Assembly: GCF_030581005.1 (NCBI RefSeq)
Contig: NZ_JAUQSX010000011.1
Location: forward strand, 177,222 to 241,221
DNA from: Hymenobacter mellowenesis
GTDB lineage: Bacteria; Bacteroidota; Bacteroidia; Cytophagales; Hymenobacteraceae
DNA length: 64,000 bases
Reading direction: 5' to 3'
Of the stretch, positions 1-8,256 are shown one piece after another. The notes beneath the pieces were generated by a model. That model was not told the origin of the DNA, searched no databases, and saw nothing but the letters and a program-made list of their open reading frames with translations. Position 1 is the first letter of the stretch; each line of letters starts with the position of its first letter. The position numbers were made by a program, and so were the translations under genes.

Positions 1-94
1 GCATGTGCTGGCAAAGGTAGCGAATATGGGTAAACGAGCCGGAATTCTGGGGCCGGGCACTTACCGCGTAACGTCCCCAAAGGGGGGCTCCCCG

Positions 95-873
95 CTAGAT
101 ACTGGGAACCGATGCGGACAGCTGATACGTCAGGGATTTTCCGTGCTGACCCCGCATGAAGTCCATAAATACCGCCAGGTCCTCCGCTACCCGGCTCTGC
201 TCCAAGGCCTCGAAATACGCATGGCGGTCCTCGCGGAACACGATGGTCAGCGGCTGGCCGTAGTAGCGCTGCACGTAGTTCATGAGCAGCCGCGAGGTGC
301 GCCCGTTGCCGTCGTTGAAGGGGTGAATGCTCACCAGCCGCTGGTGGGCTTCGAAGGCTCGTTCCAGCTGCTCGCGCAGGGTAGCCGCCGCGGGCATCCG
401 TTCGCGCAGCTCCCCGACCAGGGCCGCGACCAGGGCCGGCACCTTTTGCGCGTTGGGGAACGAGCTGGCCCCAACGATAAACACGTTGTTGCGGCGCAGG
501 TCGCCCTGTGTGGGGTCCACGGTGCCCAGGGCGGTGTTGGTGAGCCGGCCAGTGCTGCGCATCACGGCTCCCGCCAACTCCCGCAGAAAGGCCGGGCCGG
601 GCAGCTGCCGCGCGTCGGCTCGCTCCAACGCGAGGTCGAGGGCGCGGGCGTGGTCGCCCAGCATGTCGTAGCCCTCCAGGGGCTTGCCCGGTCCCAGCAC
701 GGGCGCTTCGCCCAGCAGAAAATCCATTGCTTCGAGACCGTCACGCGGGAGCCCTCAATCATGGTGGAGTGCGCCGAAACCATCACCTGGCTGAGCTGCT
801 GGCTCGTTTGCTGGCGCACCGGGGGCAGCTGCTTCGCCAGCTCGGTCAGGCGAACAATCTCGGCCCACGTCAT
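95..873 (-). pseudogene. Fic family protein (AMPylation-type), frameshifted
   Basis: Two overlapping minus-strand reading frames together make one Fic protein of about 260 residues. The upstream frame (from ATG at 873) carries an inhibitory-helix-like motif, STMIEG, matching the (S/T)xxxE(G/N) pattern of class II Fic proteins. The downstream frame (727 to 95) carries the catalytic loop HPFNDGNGRTSR, with the His, the phosphate-binding GNGR and the final Arg. The frames join at about 733: restoring one G in the GTCTCGAAGCA stretch gives a continuous ...VTVSEAMDFLLGE... reading. Fic enzymes usually transfer AMP from ATP to target hydroxyls. The ATG overlaps the stop of the small gene upstream (ATGA). 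The break is either a true inactivating deletion or a sequencing error; both active-site motifs are intact. Confidence 0.8.
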
Positions 874-1172
874 GCGGCCTGCCGCCAGGTGGCCGCCCGA
901 AGTGCCGCCACGTCCACCGTGGCCAGGGGCAGGGGCGTGGCCAGGCCCGCCCCGTGAATCAGGTCACTGGCCCAGGCCGCCAGGTCGTGGGCGTAAATCA
1001 TGCGCCGCCCCGCCTCGTCCTGGTACTCGGTTTTGCCGCGCATGAAGGCTTCCAGGCTTGGGCGCAGTGCCGCCGGCACCTCCACCAACGCCTGGTCGGG
1101 GTGGGTGGGGCTGAGCAGCGAGTTCAGGTAATCCCGCAGGGCCTGATAAGCAGCTTGGCTGGCAGAAGTCAT
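870..1172 (-). CDS. Small protein upstream of and overlapping Fic
   Basis: A 100-residue protein beginning MTSASQAAYQ. I chose the ATG at 1172 over the longer start at 1241 because the extra residues look non-coding. Its stop codon overlaps the Fic start by 4 bases, which implies translational coupling. I do not recognise a family. It is soluble, with no signal peptide or membrane segment, and is rich in Ala and Leu. Position alone would suit a partner or antitoxin of Fic, but the inhibitory motif normally supplied by FicA/VbhA-type antitoxins is already inside the Fic frame, so that role is only a guess. Confidence 0.55.
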   Translation of the reverse strand: MTSASQAAYQALRDYLNSLLSPTHPDQALVEVPAALRPSLEAFMRGKTEYQDEAGRRMIYAHDLAAWASDLIHGAGLATPLPLATVDVAALRAATWRQAA

Positions 1173-1497
1173 GGATTGTGGGATAGTGAGCAAGCGGCTG
1201 AAAGCGTTACCAAAAGTAGCAAATCCACGGCTAATGCCCATGCCGGGCGGTGCGGTAGCTGCTTTTGCGGAGGAAAGTAGCGGGGCGAACCCCTCCGGGC
1301 CTGGCTGTGCGGGGCTCCGGCGATGCCTGCGGTCCTGCGGACTAAACCTCTTCCATCCCTTTCGCGAACCAAAGGAAAAAACCGGCCGGTCAATTCAAGG
1401 CGACGTCAGCGAACAGCGGGCGGAAAATGCCTGAGCGGAGCAAATAAAGAACAAAAGGGAAAAATCAGAATCCGTGCCAACTACACAGGTATAACGC
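1173..1497. other. Intergenic stretch, nothing recognised
   Basis: About 325 bases between the divergent small gene/Fic pair and the repeated upstream element. Short open frames on both strands have no protein-like composition. No tRNA, hairpin terminator or attachment site could be recognised. Confidence 0.5.
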
Positions 1498-1568
1498 TCA
1501 ATAATTGACACTTTAATTTAAATATTATTGAAACATTAATGCGGATTTTTGCGTTTAAATAGTATAAG
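1498..1568 (+). repeat. Upstream element, copy 1 (before ArdC gene)
   Basis: An AT-rich stretch of about 71 bases that ends 29 bases before the ATG of the ArdC gene. It recurs in near-identical form at 2659-2730 before the next small ORF. Shared blocks include CACTTTAATTTAAAT, TTGAAACATTA and TATAAGCA, in the same order and spacing. It is probably the promoter and operator of the island genes. No clean TAnnTTTG box is visible, so the exact promoter elements are not assigned. Confidence 0.75.
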
Positions 1569-1597
1569 CAGAAATCATAAAACCAACCTGTTAAGCC

Positions 1598-2509
1598 ATG
1601 AATAAGCCCGCTCCTTTTGCTCCCCGCCCCGACGTGTACGAAATCATCACCAACCGCATTATTCTGGCGTTGGAGAACGGCGTAACCCCATGGAAGCAGC
1701 CGTGGAACGCCGCCCACGGCGCGCCCCGCAACTACCGCAGAAAGCACGTGTATCAGGGCGTAAATGCCCTGCTGTTGGGGATGTTGGAGTATGAGCACCC
1801 GTATTTCCTGACCTACAACCAAGCCAAGGAGCTAGGCGGGCAGGTGCGCCGGGGCGAGAAGGGCATGCCGGTGGTGTTCTTCACCGTGACCAAGAAGGAG
1901 GATGGCACAGGAGAGGAGAAGAAAAAGGCTTTCCTGAAATACTCCACGGTGTTCAACGTGGCCCAGATTGATGGCGTGGCGTGGACGTTTCCCGTGCTGC
2001 CGAGCCGCGAGCACACGCCCGAGCAGGCCGCCGAGCAGGTGCTGGCCGGCTACGTGGGTGGCCCCCAAGTGCTGCATAAAGGCAGTGAAGCCATGTACCG
2101 CACCAGCACCGACACCGTGACCATGCCCGCAGCCAGCGACTTCCACACGGCCGAGGACTATTACCACACCCTGTTTCACGAACTGACCCATTCCACCGGC
2201 CACGCCAAGCGGCTGGACCGGACCACGCTCACCGAATTAGCCGCCTTTGGCAGTGAAACCTACGCTAAGGAAGAGCTAGTGGCCGAGTTGGGCGCCTCGT
2301 TCCTGAGCCACGCGGCCGGGCTGGACTTAACCCGCACCGAGCCCAGCAGCGCCAGCTACGTAGCCAACTGGCTGCAAGCCCTGCGCAACGACAAGCAATT
2401 GATTATTTCGGCAGCCAGTCAGGGCCAGAAAGCCGCCAACCACATTCTGGGCATCGTGCCCAGCTACGAAGCGGAAGAAGCCCCCTGCGCCGAAGCCACT
2501 CCGCAGTAA
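1598..2509 (+). CDS. ArdC-type antirestriction / zincin-like metallopeptidase protein
   Basis: A 303-residue protein. Residues about 10-125 match the ArdC N-terminal domain (DUF1738; note NGVTPWKQPW and the GVNALLL region), a single-stranded-DNA-binding module. Residues about 140-285 form the zincin-like domain with HExxH at 194-198 (HELTH) and a downstream Glu-rich helix (KEELVAEL) that could supply the third zinc ligand. Proteins of this type are carried by plasmids and conjugative elements and are thought to protect incoming single-stranded DNA from restriction. The gene sits directly behind the duplicated upstream element and is followed by a strong hairpin (2517-2549). Its presence marks this end of the window as mobile-element-derived. 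Confidence 0.87.
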   Translation: MNKPAPFAPRPDVYEIITNRIILALENGVTPWKQPWNAAHGAPRNYRRKHVYQGVNALLLGMLEYEHPYFLTYNQAKELGGQVRRGEKGMPVVFFTVTKKEDGTGEEKKKAFLKYSTVFNVAQIDGVAWTFPVLPSREHTPEQAAEQVLAGYVGGPQVLHKGSEAMYRTSTDTVTMPAASDFHTAEDYYHTLFHELTHSTGHAKRLDRTTLTELAAFGSETYAKEELVAELGASFLSHAAGLDLTRTEPSSASYVANWLQALRNDKQLIISAASQGQKAANHILGIVPSYEAEEAPCAEATPQ

Positions 2510-2516
2510 GGCCAAC

Positions 2517-2549
2517 GGCCGCCCGATGGAGCTATTCCGTCGGGCGGCC
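2517..2549 (+). terminator. Hairpin after the ArdC gene
   Basis: A perfect 10-bp inverted repeat, GGCCGCCCGA and its complement, with a 13-base loop, starting 8 bases after the ArdC stop codon. There is no T-run, so it may be a transcript-stabilising hairpin or a weak terminator. Confidence 0.65.
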
Positions 2550-2658
2550 ACGGGGGCGGGTAACAAAAGGAAATTGCAATTGCAAAATAGAAATTGTTAA
2601 ATATATACAAGTGGGAAAAATTCGACAGTAATACTATCGCCGTACTCAACTTAAACAA

Positions 2659-2730
2659 TCAATAATTATCACTTTAATTTAAATAAAATTGAAACATTAT
2701 TGCTGGGTTTTGCGTTTAATAGGTATAAGC
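2659..2730 (+). repeat. Upstream element, copy 2 (before the 45-residue ORF)
   Basis: The second copy of the 1498-1568 element, with only a few substitutions and single-base indels, ending 27 bases before the ATG at 2758. Having the same element at the same distance from two start codons argues that both genes are expressed and co-regulated. Confidence 0.75.
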
Positions 2731-2757
2731 AACGAACGATAAAACAGCTCTTTATCC

Positions 2758-2895
2758 ATGGTTAACGAAGCTTTTGATTTAGTCCCCGGCGAGGTTTGGG
2801 CCGACCGATTTGACCCCGCCGACAAAGCGCCTAGCGCACCTCAGGTAGTATCCGCCGCTGAACTCGCGGCATGGGAGGCCGCCCCGTGGTTCTAG
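2758..2895 (+). CDS. 45-residue hypothetical protein
   Basis: A short ORF beginning MVNEAFDLVPGEVW and ending AAWEAAPWF. It is acidic, with no signal peptide or membrane segment, and I do not recognise it. Support comes from its position: it starts 27 bases after the second copy of the duplicated upstream element, just as the ArdC gene starts 29 bases after the first. It is followed closely by the 2928 gene, probably in one transcript. Confidence 0.6.
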   Translation: MVNEAFDLVPGEVWADRFDPADKAPSAPQVVSAAELAAWEAAPWF

Positions 2896-2927
2896 CCGCA
2901 CTTTTCACCTCAAACCCGTTTTCCAGT

Positions 2928-3347
2928 ATGAACGCCCCCGCCACTTTCCGCCCCGCCCGTCGCATTCCCGACGCCCGCCTAGCCCGGCTCCGCGCTGCCA
3001 ACGCCGCCAAACGTCAGGCCCGCGAGGATGCTTGGCAAGCCCGTCAGGATGCCGCCGCGCAGCTGACCAACCCGGTGCCCGAGTTCGAGGCCGCGCCCCG
3101 CTTAACGATGCTGCCCGGTGGGCTGCATTGGTCGGCCCAGCAGCCCGTGCCCGCAGTAGGGGCCACGGTAACGGTGAACCGCGACGGCCACCCGGAGCGG
3201 GCCGAGGTAAAGGGCTACACCCATGCCGCCGGCTTTTTGGGACTGGTAACCGAAACCACCAACTACGCCAAGTCCGCCAGCCGCCGGATGCGCAGCAGCC
3301 CCCGCGCCGGTGTGGTATTCGGCAGCCAGTTAGCCCTTGCCGCTTAG
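2928..3347 (+). CDS. Hypothetical protein sharing a module with the next gene
   Basis: A 139-residue protein starting MNAPATFRPA at 2928; the frame stays open upstream to 2871, but that part overlaps the previous ORF. Residues 15-45 are a charged Arg/Ala-rich helix. Residues about 62-110 (LPGGLHWS ... AEVKGYTHAAGFLGLV) resemble residues about 37-84 of the next protein (LPAGLQWS ... AEVKAYFHGEGWLGVL), and both are followed by a Gly-rich segment with an FG pair. The module alternates hydrophobic and polar residues like a small beta-barrel or SH3-like fold. No known family is recognised, and the function is unknown. It probably belongs to the same mobile island as ArdC. Confidence 0.65.
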   Translation: MNAPATFRPARRIPDARLARLRAANAAKRQAREDAWQARQDAAAQLTNPVPEFEAAPRLTMLPGGLHWSAQQPVPAVGATVTVNRDGHPERAEVKGYTHAAGFLGLVTETTNYAKSASRRMRSSPRAGVVFGSQLALAA

Positions 3348-3387
3348 CCCCCGGCTCATCTTCTCACTACCCCTTTTGCCTTACGAT

Positions 3388-4617
3388 ATGATGACCCCAG
3401 CCCCCGCCGCCAAGCAGCCCCAAATTAGCTCCCTCGATTGGGCCGGTGACCCGCAGCAGTGCCCGCAGTGGGTAGGATTTCCCTCCCGCGTCGGTTTACC
3501 GGCTGGCCTCCAATGGTCCGGCAACGGCGAGGTGCCCGCCATCAGTGCCCGGGTTCACATCTACCTGAACGGCATCGGACCGGCCGAAGTGAAAGCGTAC
3601 TTTCACGGCGAGGGGTGGCTAGGCGTGCTTTGCCAGCCAGCCACGATGCCGGAGCACCTACGGGGCTCGGGCGTAACGCTGGGGCATTTTTTCGGCCGGG
3701 AGTTGGAGCCCTACACGCCCGGTCCAGCGGCCCCCGCCCAGGTGCCCGAAGTGGTAGAAATCATCTCGCAGGACTACCGGGTAATTTCGGCCCCGCTTTA
3801 CTACCGCAACCTTCACACCGGCCGCATTACCGTGGTGTACGGAGGACTGGCCGACTACTACGGCTTTTATGAGATAGAAGCTTTCACCGGCACAGACCGG
3901 CAGGACGCGGCCCAGCTGGCCGACCCGGCCAATTGGCAGGAGATTCCCGAGCACCATTACCTAGAGGTTCACGAGAACAGCCACGAGCGCAAGGAGCCGC
4001 AGCTTTTCGCCCTTCGCGCCGGTACGGCCGACCAAGTGGACTACCTGACCGCGCAGTTTTCCGGACCATTCCGAATCCCCGGCCGCGAACCGTACACGTT
4101 CGAGCAGTACGACACGCTCAGCGCCTTAGCCGAGGAAATGAAGCAGCAGGGCGCGCAGTACCGGGGCCGCATCGTGGAGAAAAACGAGTGGCGAACCTGG
4201 GTTGCGTTCGAGGAAGAAATGGGGGGTAGCGGGGAGTGCCCTTGGGAGCGCATAGAGCTTGACTTGGGCCAGCTGCCGCTGGACAGCTATGCCTACATTT
4301 CCGGCCGGCGGGCCACGCCCGGGGAAGGGGAGGGCAACGGCCGGCTAACGCTTTGGCAGCAGCCCAGCGGGCAGTACTACGTGGAAATCGAGCCCCGCTT
4401 TCACTACGGCCCGAACTATCCGACACTGACCCCGCTAACGCTGGCCGAGGTGCAGGAGCGGTATTCGTTCGACTTCACGCCCAACGGCCAGGAGCCCGCG
4501 CCGGCTGAGCAAGGCGACTGGATTCAGGAGTACCCGCCTCAGGAATGCGACGAGCTGGCCGACAACCAGGACAGCACCGACTACCCGGAATACCCGGCCG
4601 ACGAGCAGCGCGACTAG
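3388..4617 (+). CDS. Large hypothetical island protein
   Basis: A protein of about 409 residues; ATG codons at 3388 and 3391 both fit, and the longer frame to 3337 overlaps the previous gene. The N-terminal 37-105 region carries the module shared with the 2928 protein. The rest is acidic and aromatic-rich (YYRNLHTGRITVVYGG, LADYYGFYEIEAF, and a C-terminal run rich in Glu, Asp and Tyr). No signal peptide, membrane segment or catalytic motif is visible, and I do not recognise the family. The gap to the previous stop is about 40 bases, so the two are probably co-transcribed. A strong hairpin at 4719-4750 closes the unit. Confidence 0.65.
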   Translation: MMTPAPAAKQPQISSLDWAGDPQQCPQWVGFPSRVGLPAGLQWSGNGEVPAISARVHIYLNGIGPAEVKAYFHGEGWLGVLCQPATMPEHLRGSGVTLGHFFGRELEPYTPGPAAPAQVPEVVEIISQDYRVISAPLYYRNLHTGRITVVYGGLADYYGFYEIEAFTGTDRQDAAQLADPANWQEIPEHHYLEVHENSHERKEPQLFALRAGTADQVDYLTAQFSGPFRIPGREPYTFEQYDTLSALAEEMKQQGAQYRGRIVEKNEWRTWVAFEEEMGGSGECPWERIELDLGQLPLDSYAYISGRRATPGEGEGNGRLTLWQQPSGQYYVEIEPRFHYGPNYPTLTPLTLAEVQERYSFDFTPNGQEPAPAEQGDWIQEYPPQECDELADNQDSTDYPEYPADEQRD

Positions 4618-4718
4618 CTGATACTCCCGGTTTTCAGCGTCCACGCCCACCGGCTGCCGCACGGTGGGCGTGGAAAATGCGCCAAGGCCGGTAGCCCCGC
4701 CCGCCTGAGTACTTAACG

Positions 4719-4750
4719 AAAGCGCCCCGGTCAGCTGGCCGGGGCGCTTT
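4719..4750. terminator. Bidirectional terminator between convergent genes
   Basis: A perfect 12-bp stem (AAAGCGCCCCGG and its complement) around an 8-base loop, with A-run and T-run flanks on the two sides. It lies between the plus-strand island gene and the minus-strand sigma factor gene and could stop transcripts from both. Confidence 0.85.
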
Positions 4751-4854
4751 CATTTGGGGACCGGTGGCCGCCGACAAAAGGAAAAACCAGCGTGTTGTTT
4801 GTTGTTTAACAACACCCCTACTACTGAAGCAGGCCATCAGGTAGACTGCAGCGG

Positions 4855-5718
4855 CTAGGCCAGGTACGGTTTCAGGGCCTTCGAGCGCGTGGTGTGCTTG
4901 AGGCGGCGAATGGCCTTTTCCTTAATCTGCCGCACCCGCTCCCTCGTCAAGCCGAACTGCTCGCCAATCTCCTCCAGCGTTCGCGCCGCGTGCCCATTCA
5001 GCCCGAAGTGGAGCGTCACGACGTCCGCCTCGCGCAGGGTCAGGGTCGATAGGGCCCGCTGCACCTCCCGGCGCAGGGAGTCGTCTAGCAAGCCGGCATC
5101 GGGGCTTTCGGCGTCCTCGTTCGCCATCACATCGAGCAGGCGGTTTTCCTCGCCCTGCACGAAGGGCGCATCCATCGAGACGTGGCGCCCCCCAATTTTG
5201 AGTGTGTCAGTCACCTCGGACGTGCTCAGTTCCAGGAGCTCGGCAATCTCGTCCGCCGAGGGCTCGCGCTCGAACTTTTGCTCCAGCTCCGAGAATGAGC
5301 GGCTGATTTTGTTAAGCGAGCCCACCCGATTCAGGGGCAGGCGCACGATGCGGCTCTGCTCGGCCAGCGCCTGCAGAATGCTCTGGCGAATCCACCACAC
5401 GGCGTAGGAAATGAACTTGAAGCCCTTGGTCTCATCAAAGCGCTTGGCGGCTTTAATCAGCCCCAGGTTGCCCTCGTTGATGAGGTCGCCCAAGGTCAGG
5501 CCCTGGTTCTGGTACTGCTTGGACACCGACACGACGAAGCGCAGGTTGGCTTTGGTCAGCTTTTCGAGGGCCATCTGGTCGCACTCGCGAATACGCTGGG
5601 CCAGCTCTACTTCCTCGTCTATCGACACCATGCTCACCTTACTAATCTCCTGGAGGTACTTGTCGAGCGACTGGCTTTCACGGTTGGTAATCTGCTTGCT
5701 GATTTTAAGCTGTCTCAT
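4855..5718 (-). CDS. rpoD: RNA polymerase sigma factor, RpoD/SigA type
   Basis: A 287-residue sigma-70 factor of the usual Bacteroidota length. Region 1.2 is near the N-terminus (SLDKYLQEI), and region 2 includes GDLINEGNLGLIKAAKRFDE and the -10-binding helix FISYAVWWIRQSI. Region 3 follows, and region 4 contains the helix-turn-helix LEEIGEQFGLTRERVRQIKEKA. It lacks the long N-terminal region 1.1 of E. coli RpoD, as expected for this phylum. Bacteroidota genomes may carry more than one RpoD-like gene; whether this is the housekeeping copy or a paralogue near an island cannot be decided from the window. It is transcribed alone, convergent with the island genes. Confidence 0.93.
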   Translation of the reverse strand: MRQLKISKQITNRESQSLDKYLQEISKVSMVSIDEEVELAQRIRECDQMALEKLTKANLRFVVSVSKQYQNQGLTLGDLINEGNLGLIKAAKRFDETKGFKFISYAVWWIRQSILQALAEQSRIVRLPLNRVGSLNKISRSFSELEQKFEREPSADEIAELLELSTSEVTDTLKIGGRHVSMDAPFVQGEENRLLDVMANEDAESPDAGLLDDSLRREVQRALSTLTLREADVVTLHFGLNGHAARTLEEIGEQFGLTRERVRQIKEKAIRRLKHTTRSKALKPYLA

Positions 5719-6012
5719 GCGGTAACGCTGCTACTTGTTTTGGTTTCAAAGGGGGGTAATGACCAGCCCCCGGCGCTTGGCGATAAGGCTGGGCCCAATG
5801 GGTACCAAGATGCTGGGCGGCAGAAAGGTTCACGACGAGTGTAAACCGGGGCACTTTCACGTTTCGAACCGGAGGCGGCGCGTAAGAGGAATGCTCGTCG
5901 TTGAGAAATAGCCGGGTTGACACCAGCAGGCACTTCTTGGCCTGAGGCGTCAATGGCAACGTGCCCCGGTTACCTCGGAACCAAGGCATCAAGCCATTAA
6001 CCTTAAGGCAAA
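5719..6012. other. Intergenic region upstream of the sigma gene
   Basis: This is part of a 389-base gap between the sigma factor gene and the SDR gene. A 125-codon open frame on the minus strand (5705-6082) overlaps the terminator and the sigma start and has no protein-like composition. The sigma gene promoter should lie here, but I could not assign its boxes. Confidence 0.5.
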
Positions 6013-6046
6013 AAGGCCGGCCAGAAATTGCTTTCTGGCCGGCCTT
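6013..6046 (-). terminator. Terminator of the hydrolase-SDR operon
   Basis: A perfect 15-bp stem (AAGGCCGGCCAGAAA and its complement) with a 4-base loop, 62 bases past the SDR stop codon. It closes the five-gene minus-strand transcript that begins near 9732. Confidence 0.85.
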
Positions 6047-6107
6047 GCCGGGTATTACCGCATTTTTAAGCACCAGGGCCAATTATGGACAACTAACGCT
6101 CAACAAG

Positions 6108-6782
6108 CTAGCCAATCAGGCTGTCCGTCTCCACATTCCAGAACTTGCCGCTTTCGGGCCGGGCCTCGATGCCGCGGAAAAGGCCGGCGGCCGACTGCTC
6201 CACGGTGAAGGGGGCGCTGCTGCCACCCATGCGGGTCTGCACCCAGCCGGGGTGCATGGGCGTCACGGCAATGTTGCGCTCGGCCACGCGCTCGGCCAGA
6301 ACGGCGGCATACATGGTGATGGCGGCTTTGGAAACGCGGTAGGCCGGGCTGTCGGACGCGGCAAAGGCGGGCAGGCCCATCTTGGAGGAGAGGAAGATAA
6401 TCTGGCCGCCGTCGCGCACCAAGGGCAGCATGGGCTCGGTGAAGAGAATGGTGCCGTCCACGTTGGTAGCGAAGGTTTCGCGTAGGGACTGGCGCTCGGG
6501 TACGAGGGTGCCCAGGTCGGAACCCACGCCGGCGTTGTTCACCAGCAAGTCAATGCTGGGGGCCAGCTGGCTAACGGCGGCCACGGCCTGCTCGATGCTG
6601 GCATCGTTGGTCACGTCGAGGGTGACGACGGTCAGGTTGGGGTGGCTGAAATCGGCAATCTGGCCCGAGCGGGACGTACCAATAACGCGGTAGCCTTCGG
6701 CCAGGAGCTTCTGGGTGAGAGCCAGGCCAATACCACTGTTCGCACCGGTTACGAGGGCTGTTTTTTCGGGTGTGTTCATCAA
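6108..6782 (-). CDS. Short-chain dehydrogenase/reductase
   Basis: A 224-residue classical SDR oxidoreductase. It shows the NAD(P)-binding motif TGANSGIG near the N-terminus, NNAG at about residue 85, and the catalytic pair Tyr-x-x-x-Lys as YRVSK, preceded by the Ser of FLSSK. Substrate specificity cannot be read from the sequence. It is the last gene of a minus-strand group (hydrolase, DUF296 protein, NTF2-like protein, MDR dehydrogenase, SDR) that starts at 9716, with a 26-base gap to the MDR gene. The context points to reduction of a reactive carbonyl compound. At 224 residues it is slightly shorter than the typical 250 but appears complete. Confidence 0.88.
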   Translation of the reverse strand: MMNTPEKTALVTGANSGIGLALTQKLLAEGYRVIGTSRSGQIADFSHPNLTVVTLDVTNDASIEQAVAAVSQLAPSIDLLVNNAGVGSDLGTLVPERQSLRETFATNVDGTILFTEPMLPLVRDGGQIIFLSSKMGLPAFAASDSPAYRVSKAAITMYAAVLAERVAERNIAVTPMHPGWVQTRMGGSSAPFTVEQSAAGLFRGIEARPESGKFWNVETDSLIG

Positions 6783-6808
6783 GTTTGGGGTAAGAAAAAG
6801 GGGAAATA

Positions 6809-7777
6809 TTAGGTGGTGACGACGATTTTACCGCCGGCCGCATTGCTGTCCATGAGTTGGTGCGCGGCCACGATGTCGTCGAGCGGGAAGGTGGCCCCAA
6901 TGCCCAGGCGTATCCGCCCGGCTTCTACCGAGTCGATAAATTCCTGCAGCGCGGCGGCCGGGGCGGTGACCTGGCCGCTGTCATAGATGGTCAGGCCCAC
7001 GGTGGCGGGAATGAATTCCATCGGGGCAAAGTCGGGGATGGACCAGCTTTCGGAGAGCATGCCGGTCATGCAGCCTAGCCCGCCGGGCTTTAGGCAGCTG
7101 AGCGTATCGCGCAGCGTGGTGGCCCCTACCAACTCCAGTGCCCGGTCTACGCCCTGCGGAAACAAGGCCCGCACCGGCTCGCGCAGCTTACCGTCATCAA
7201 CCAGCACGTGGGTGGCGCCGTTGGCCATGAGCAGGTCGGCCTTCGCGGCATTGCGGGTGGTGGCCAGTACTGTGAGGCCAGCCTGGCTGGCCAGCTGCGC
7301 GGCGAGCAGCCCAATGGACGAGGTGCCGCCCCGAATGAGCAAGGTTTCGCCGGCCTGGATTTTCAGGGCCAGGTGCAGGGAGCCGTACACCGTCTGGAAC
7401 ATCTCGGGGATGGCCCCGAGCTGCGCCCAGGGCAGCTGGCTGCGGAAGGGGTAGAGGATGGTTTTGGGCATCACGGCATACTCGGCGTAGCTGCCGTCGA
7501 AATCGCGGCCCAGCCCACCCATCAGGGCCGCGACCTGCTGGCCGGGCGGGTACTCGCCCGAGGGGTCCTGCACCACTTCGCCCACGCATTCGATGCCCAG
7601 GATGCGCGGAAACTGCACGCCCGGTGACAGGCCCTTGCGGGTCATCAGCTCGGAGCGATTTAGCCCAAAGGCGCGCACCCGCAGCAGCACCTGCCCGGCT
7701 GCGGGCACCGGCACGGGCCGTTCTTCGAGGCGAAATTGGCCAGGGACGCCGGGGCTATACAAAACAGCAGCTTTCAT
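6809..7777 (-). CDS. Zinc-independent MDR alcohol dehydrogenase / quinone reductase-like
   Basis: A 322-residue medium-chain dehydrogenase/reductase. The N-terminal GroES-like half includes RVRAFGLNRSELMTRKG and IECVGEVV. The Rossmann half has the GGTSSIGLLAAQLA dinucleotide motif. The catalytic and structural zinc cysteines of true alcohol dehydrogenases are absent, which fits the quinone oxidoreductase (QOR/zeta-crystallin) branch using NADPH. It is likely to reduce quinones or enones. It sits between an NTF2-like gene and an SDR in one transcript and would be controlled by the promoter and Crp-like site near 9739-9807. Confidence 0.87.
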   Translation of the reverse strand: MKAAVLYSPGVPGQFRLEERPVPVPAAGQVLLRVRAFGLNRSELMTRKGLSPGVQFPRILGIECVGEVVQDPSGEYPPGQQVAALMGGLGRDFDGSYAEYAVMPKTILYPFRSQLPWAQLGAIPEMFQTVYGSLHLALKIQAGETLLIRGGTSSIGLLAAQLASQAGLTVLATTRNAAKADLLMANGATHVLVDDGKLREPVRALFPQGVDRALELVGATTLRDTLSCLKPGGLGCMTGMLSESWSIPDFAPMEFIPATVGLTIYDSGQVTAPAAALQEFIDSVEAGRIRLGIGATFPLDDIVAAHQLMDSNAAGGKIVVTT

Positions 7778-7837
7778 GGCATAAAGGAGAAAAAGAGGAG
7801 CAAAAGACCCGCGCGGCCAGTATGCAACGGCCGTTCT

Positions 7838-8230
7838 CTACCGCTCGCGCACGCTGTTGAACAAGTAACGGTAGATTTTCCAGTCCTGGCTTTCCTGGCG
7901 CAGCACGAAGAATTCGCGGCTGGTGCGGGCCACTTGCTGCCCCGTGGCCAAGTCAGTGGTGGCGGTGCGGGCGGTGGCCTGCACGAAAGCATACTCGCCG
8001 CCTACGGTCACATCCTCCACCGCGTAGCTGATGTGAAAGCGCGTTTTGGCGAAGAAGTTTTCGCCCTTGCCCGGCAGCGTTCCGGCGGGCAGGGAGGTCA
8101 CGCCATCGGGCATGAACACGCCGTCTGTGGTGTAGAGGGCGGGGAGCAGGGCAGGGTTGGCCGCGTTCAGGGCCTCGGCGTACTGGATTAGCAGCTGCTC
8201 GGCAGCCTGCGTGGGGGAGTGCGGTTGCAT
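7838..8230 (-). CDS. SnoaL/NTF2-like protein (DUF4440-type)
   Basis: A 130-residue protein of the cone-shaped NTF2-like fold, with the usual N-terminal helix (AEQLLIQYAEALNAANPALLPALYTTDGVFMPDG) and C-terminal strands ending DWKIYRYLFN. It resembles the 11518-12003 protein across its whole length but lacks a signal peptide, so it is cytoplasmic. Members of the SgcJ/EcaC group often have an unknown role, and no catalytic residues can be named. The gene is third in the hydrolase operon. Confidence 0.8.
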   Translation of the reverse strand: MQPHSPTQAAEQLLIQYAEALNAANPALLPALYTTDGVFMPDGVTSLPAGTLPGKGENFFAKTRFHISYAVEDVTVGGEYAFVQATARTATTDLATGQQVARTSREFFVLRQESQDWKIYRYLFNSVRER

Positions 8231-8256
8231 GGTTCTGGTCTCGGGGCTGGTGAAAG

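Noticed and set aside
5..1045. A 346-codon open frame on the plus strand
   Set aside because: It lies antisense to the Fic pair, has an Arg/Pro/Gly/His-rich composition and no recognisable domain.
5705..6082. A 125-codon minus-strand frame between the sigma factor and SDR genes
   Set aside because: It contains the SDR terminator and overlaps the sigma start; its composition is not protein-like.
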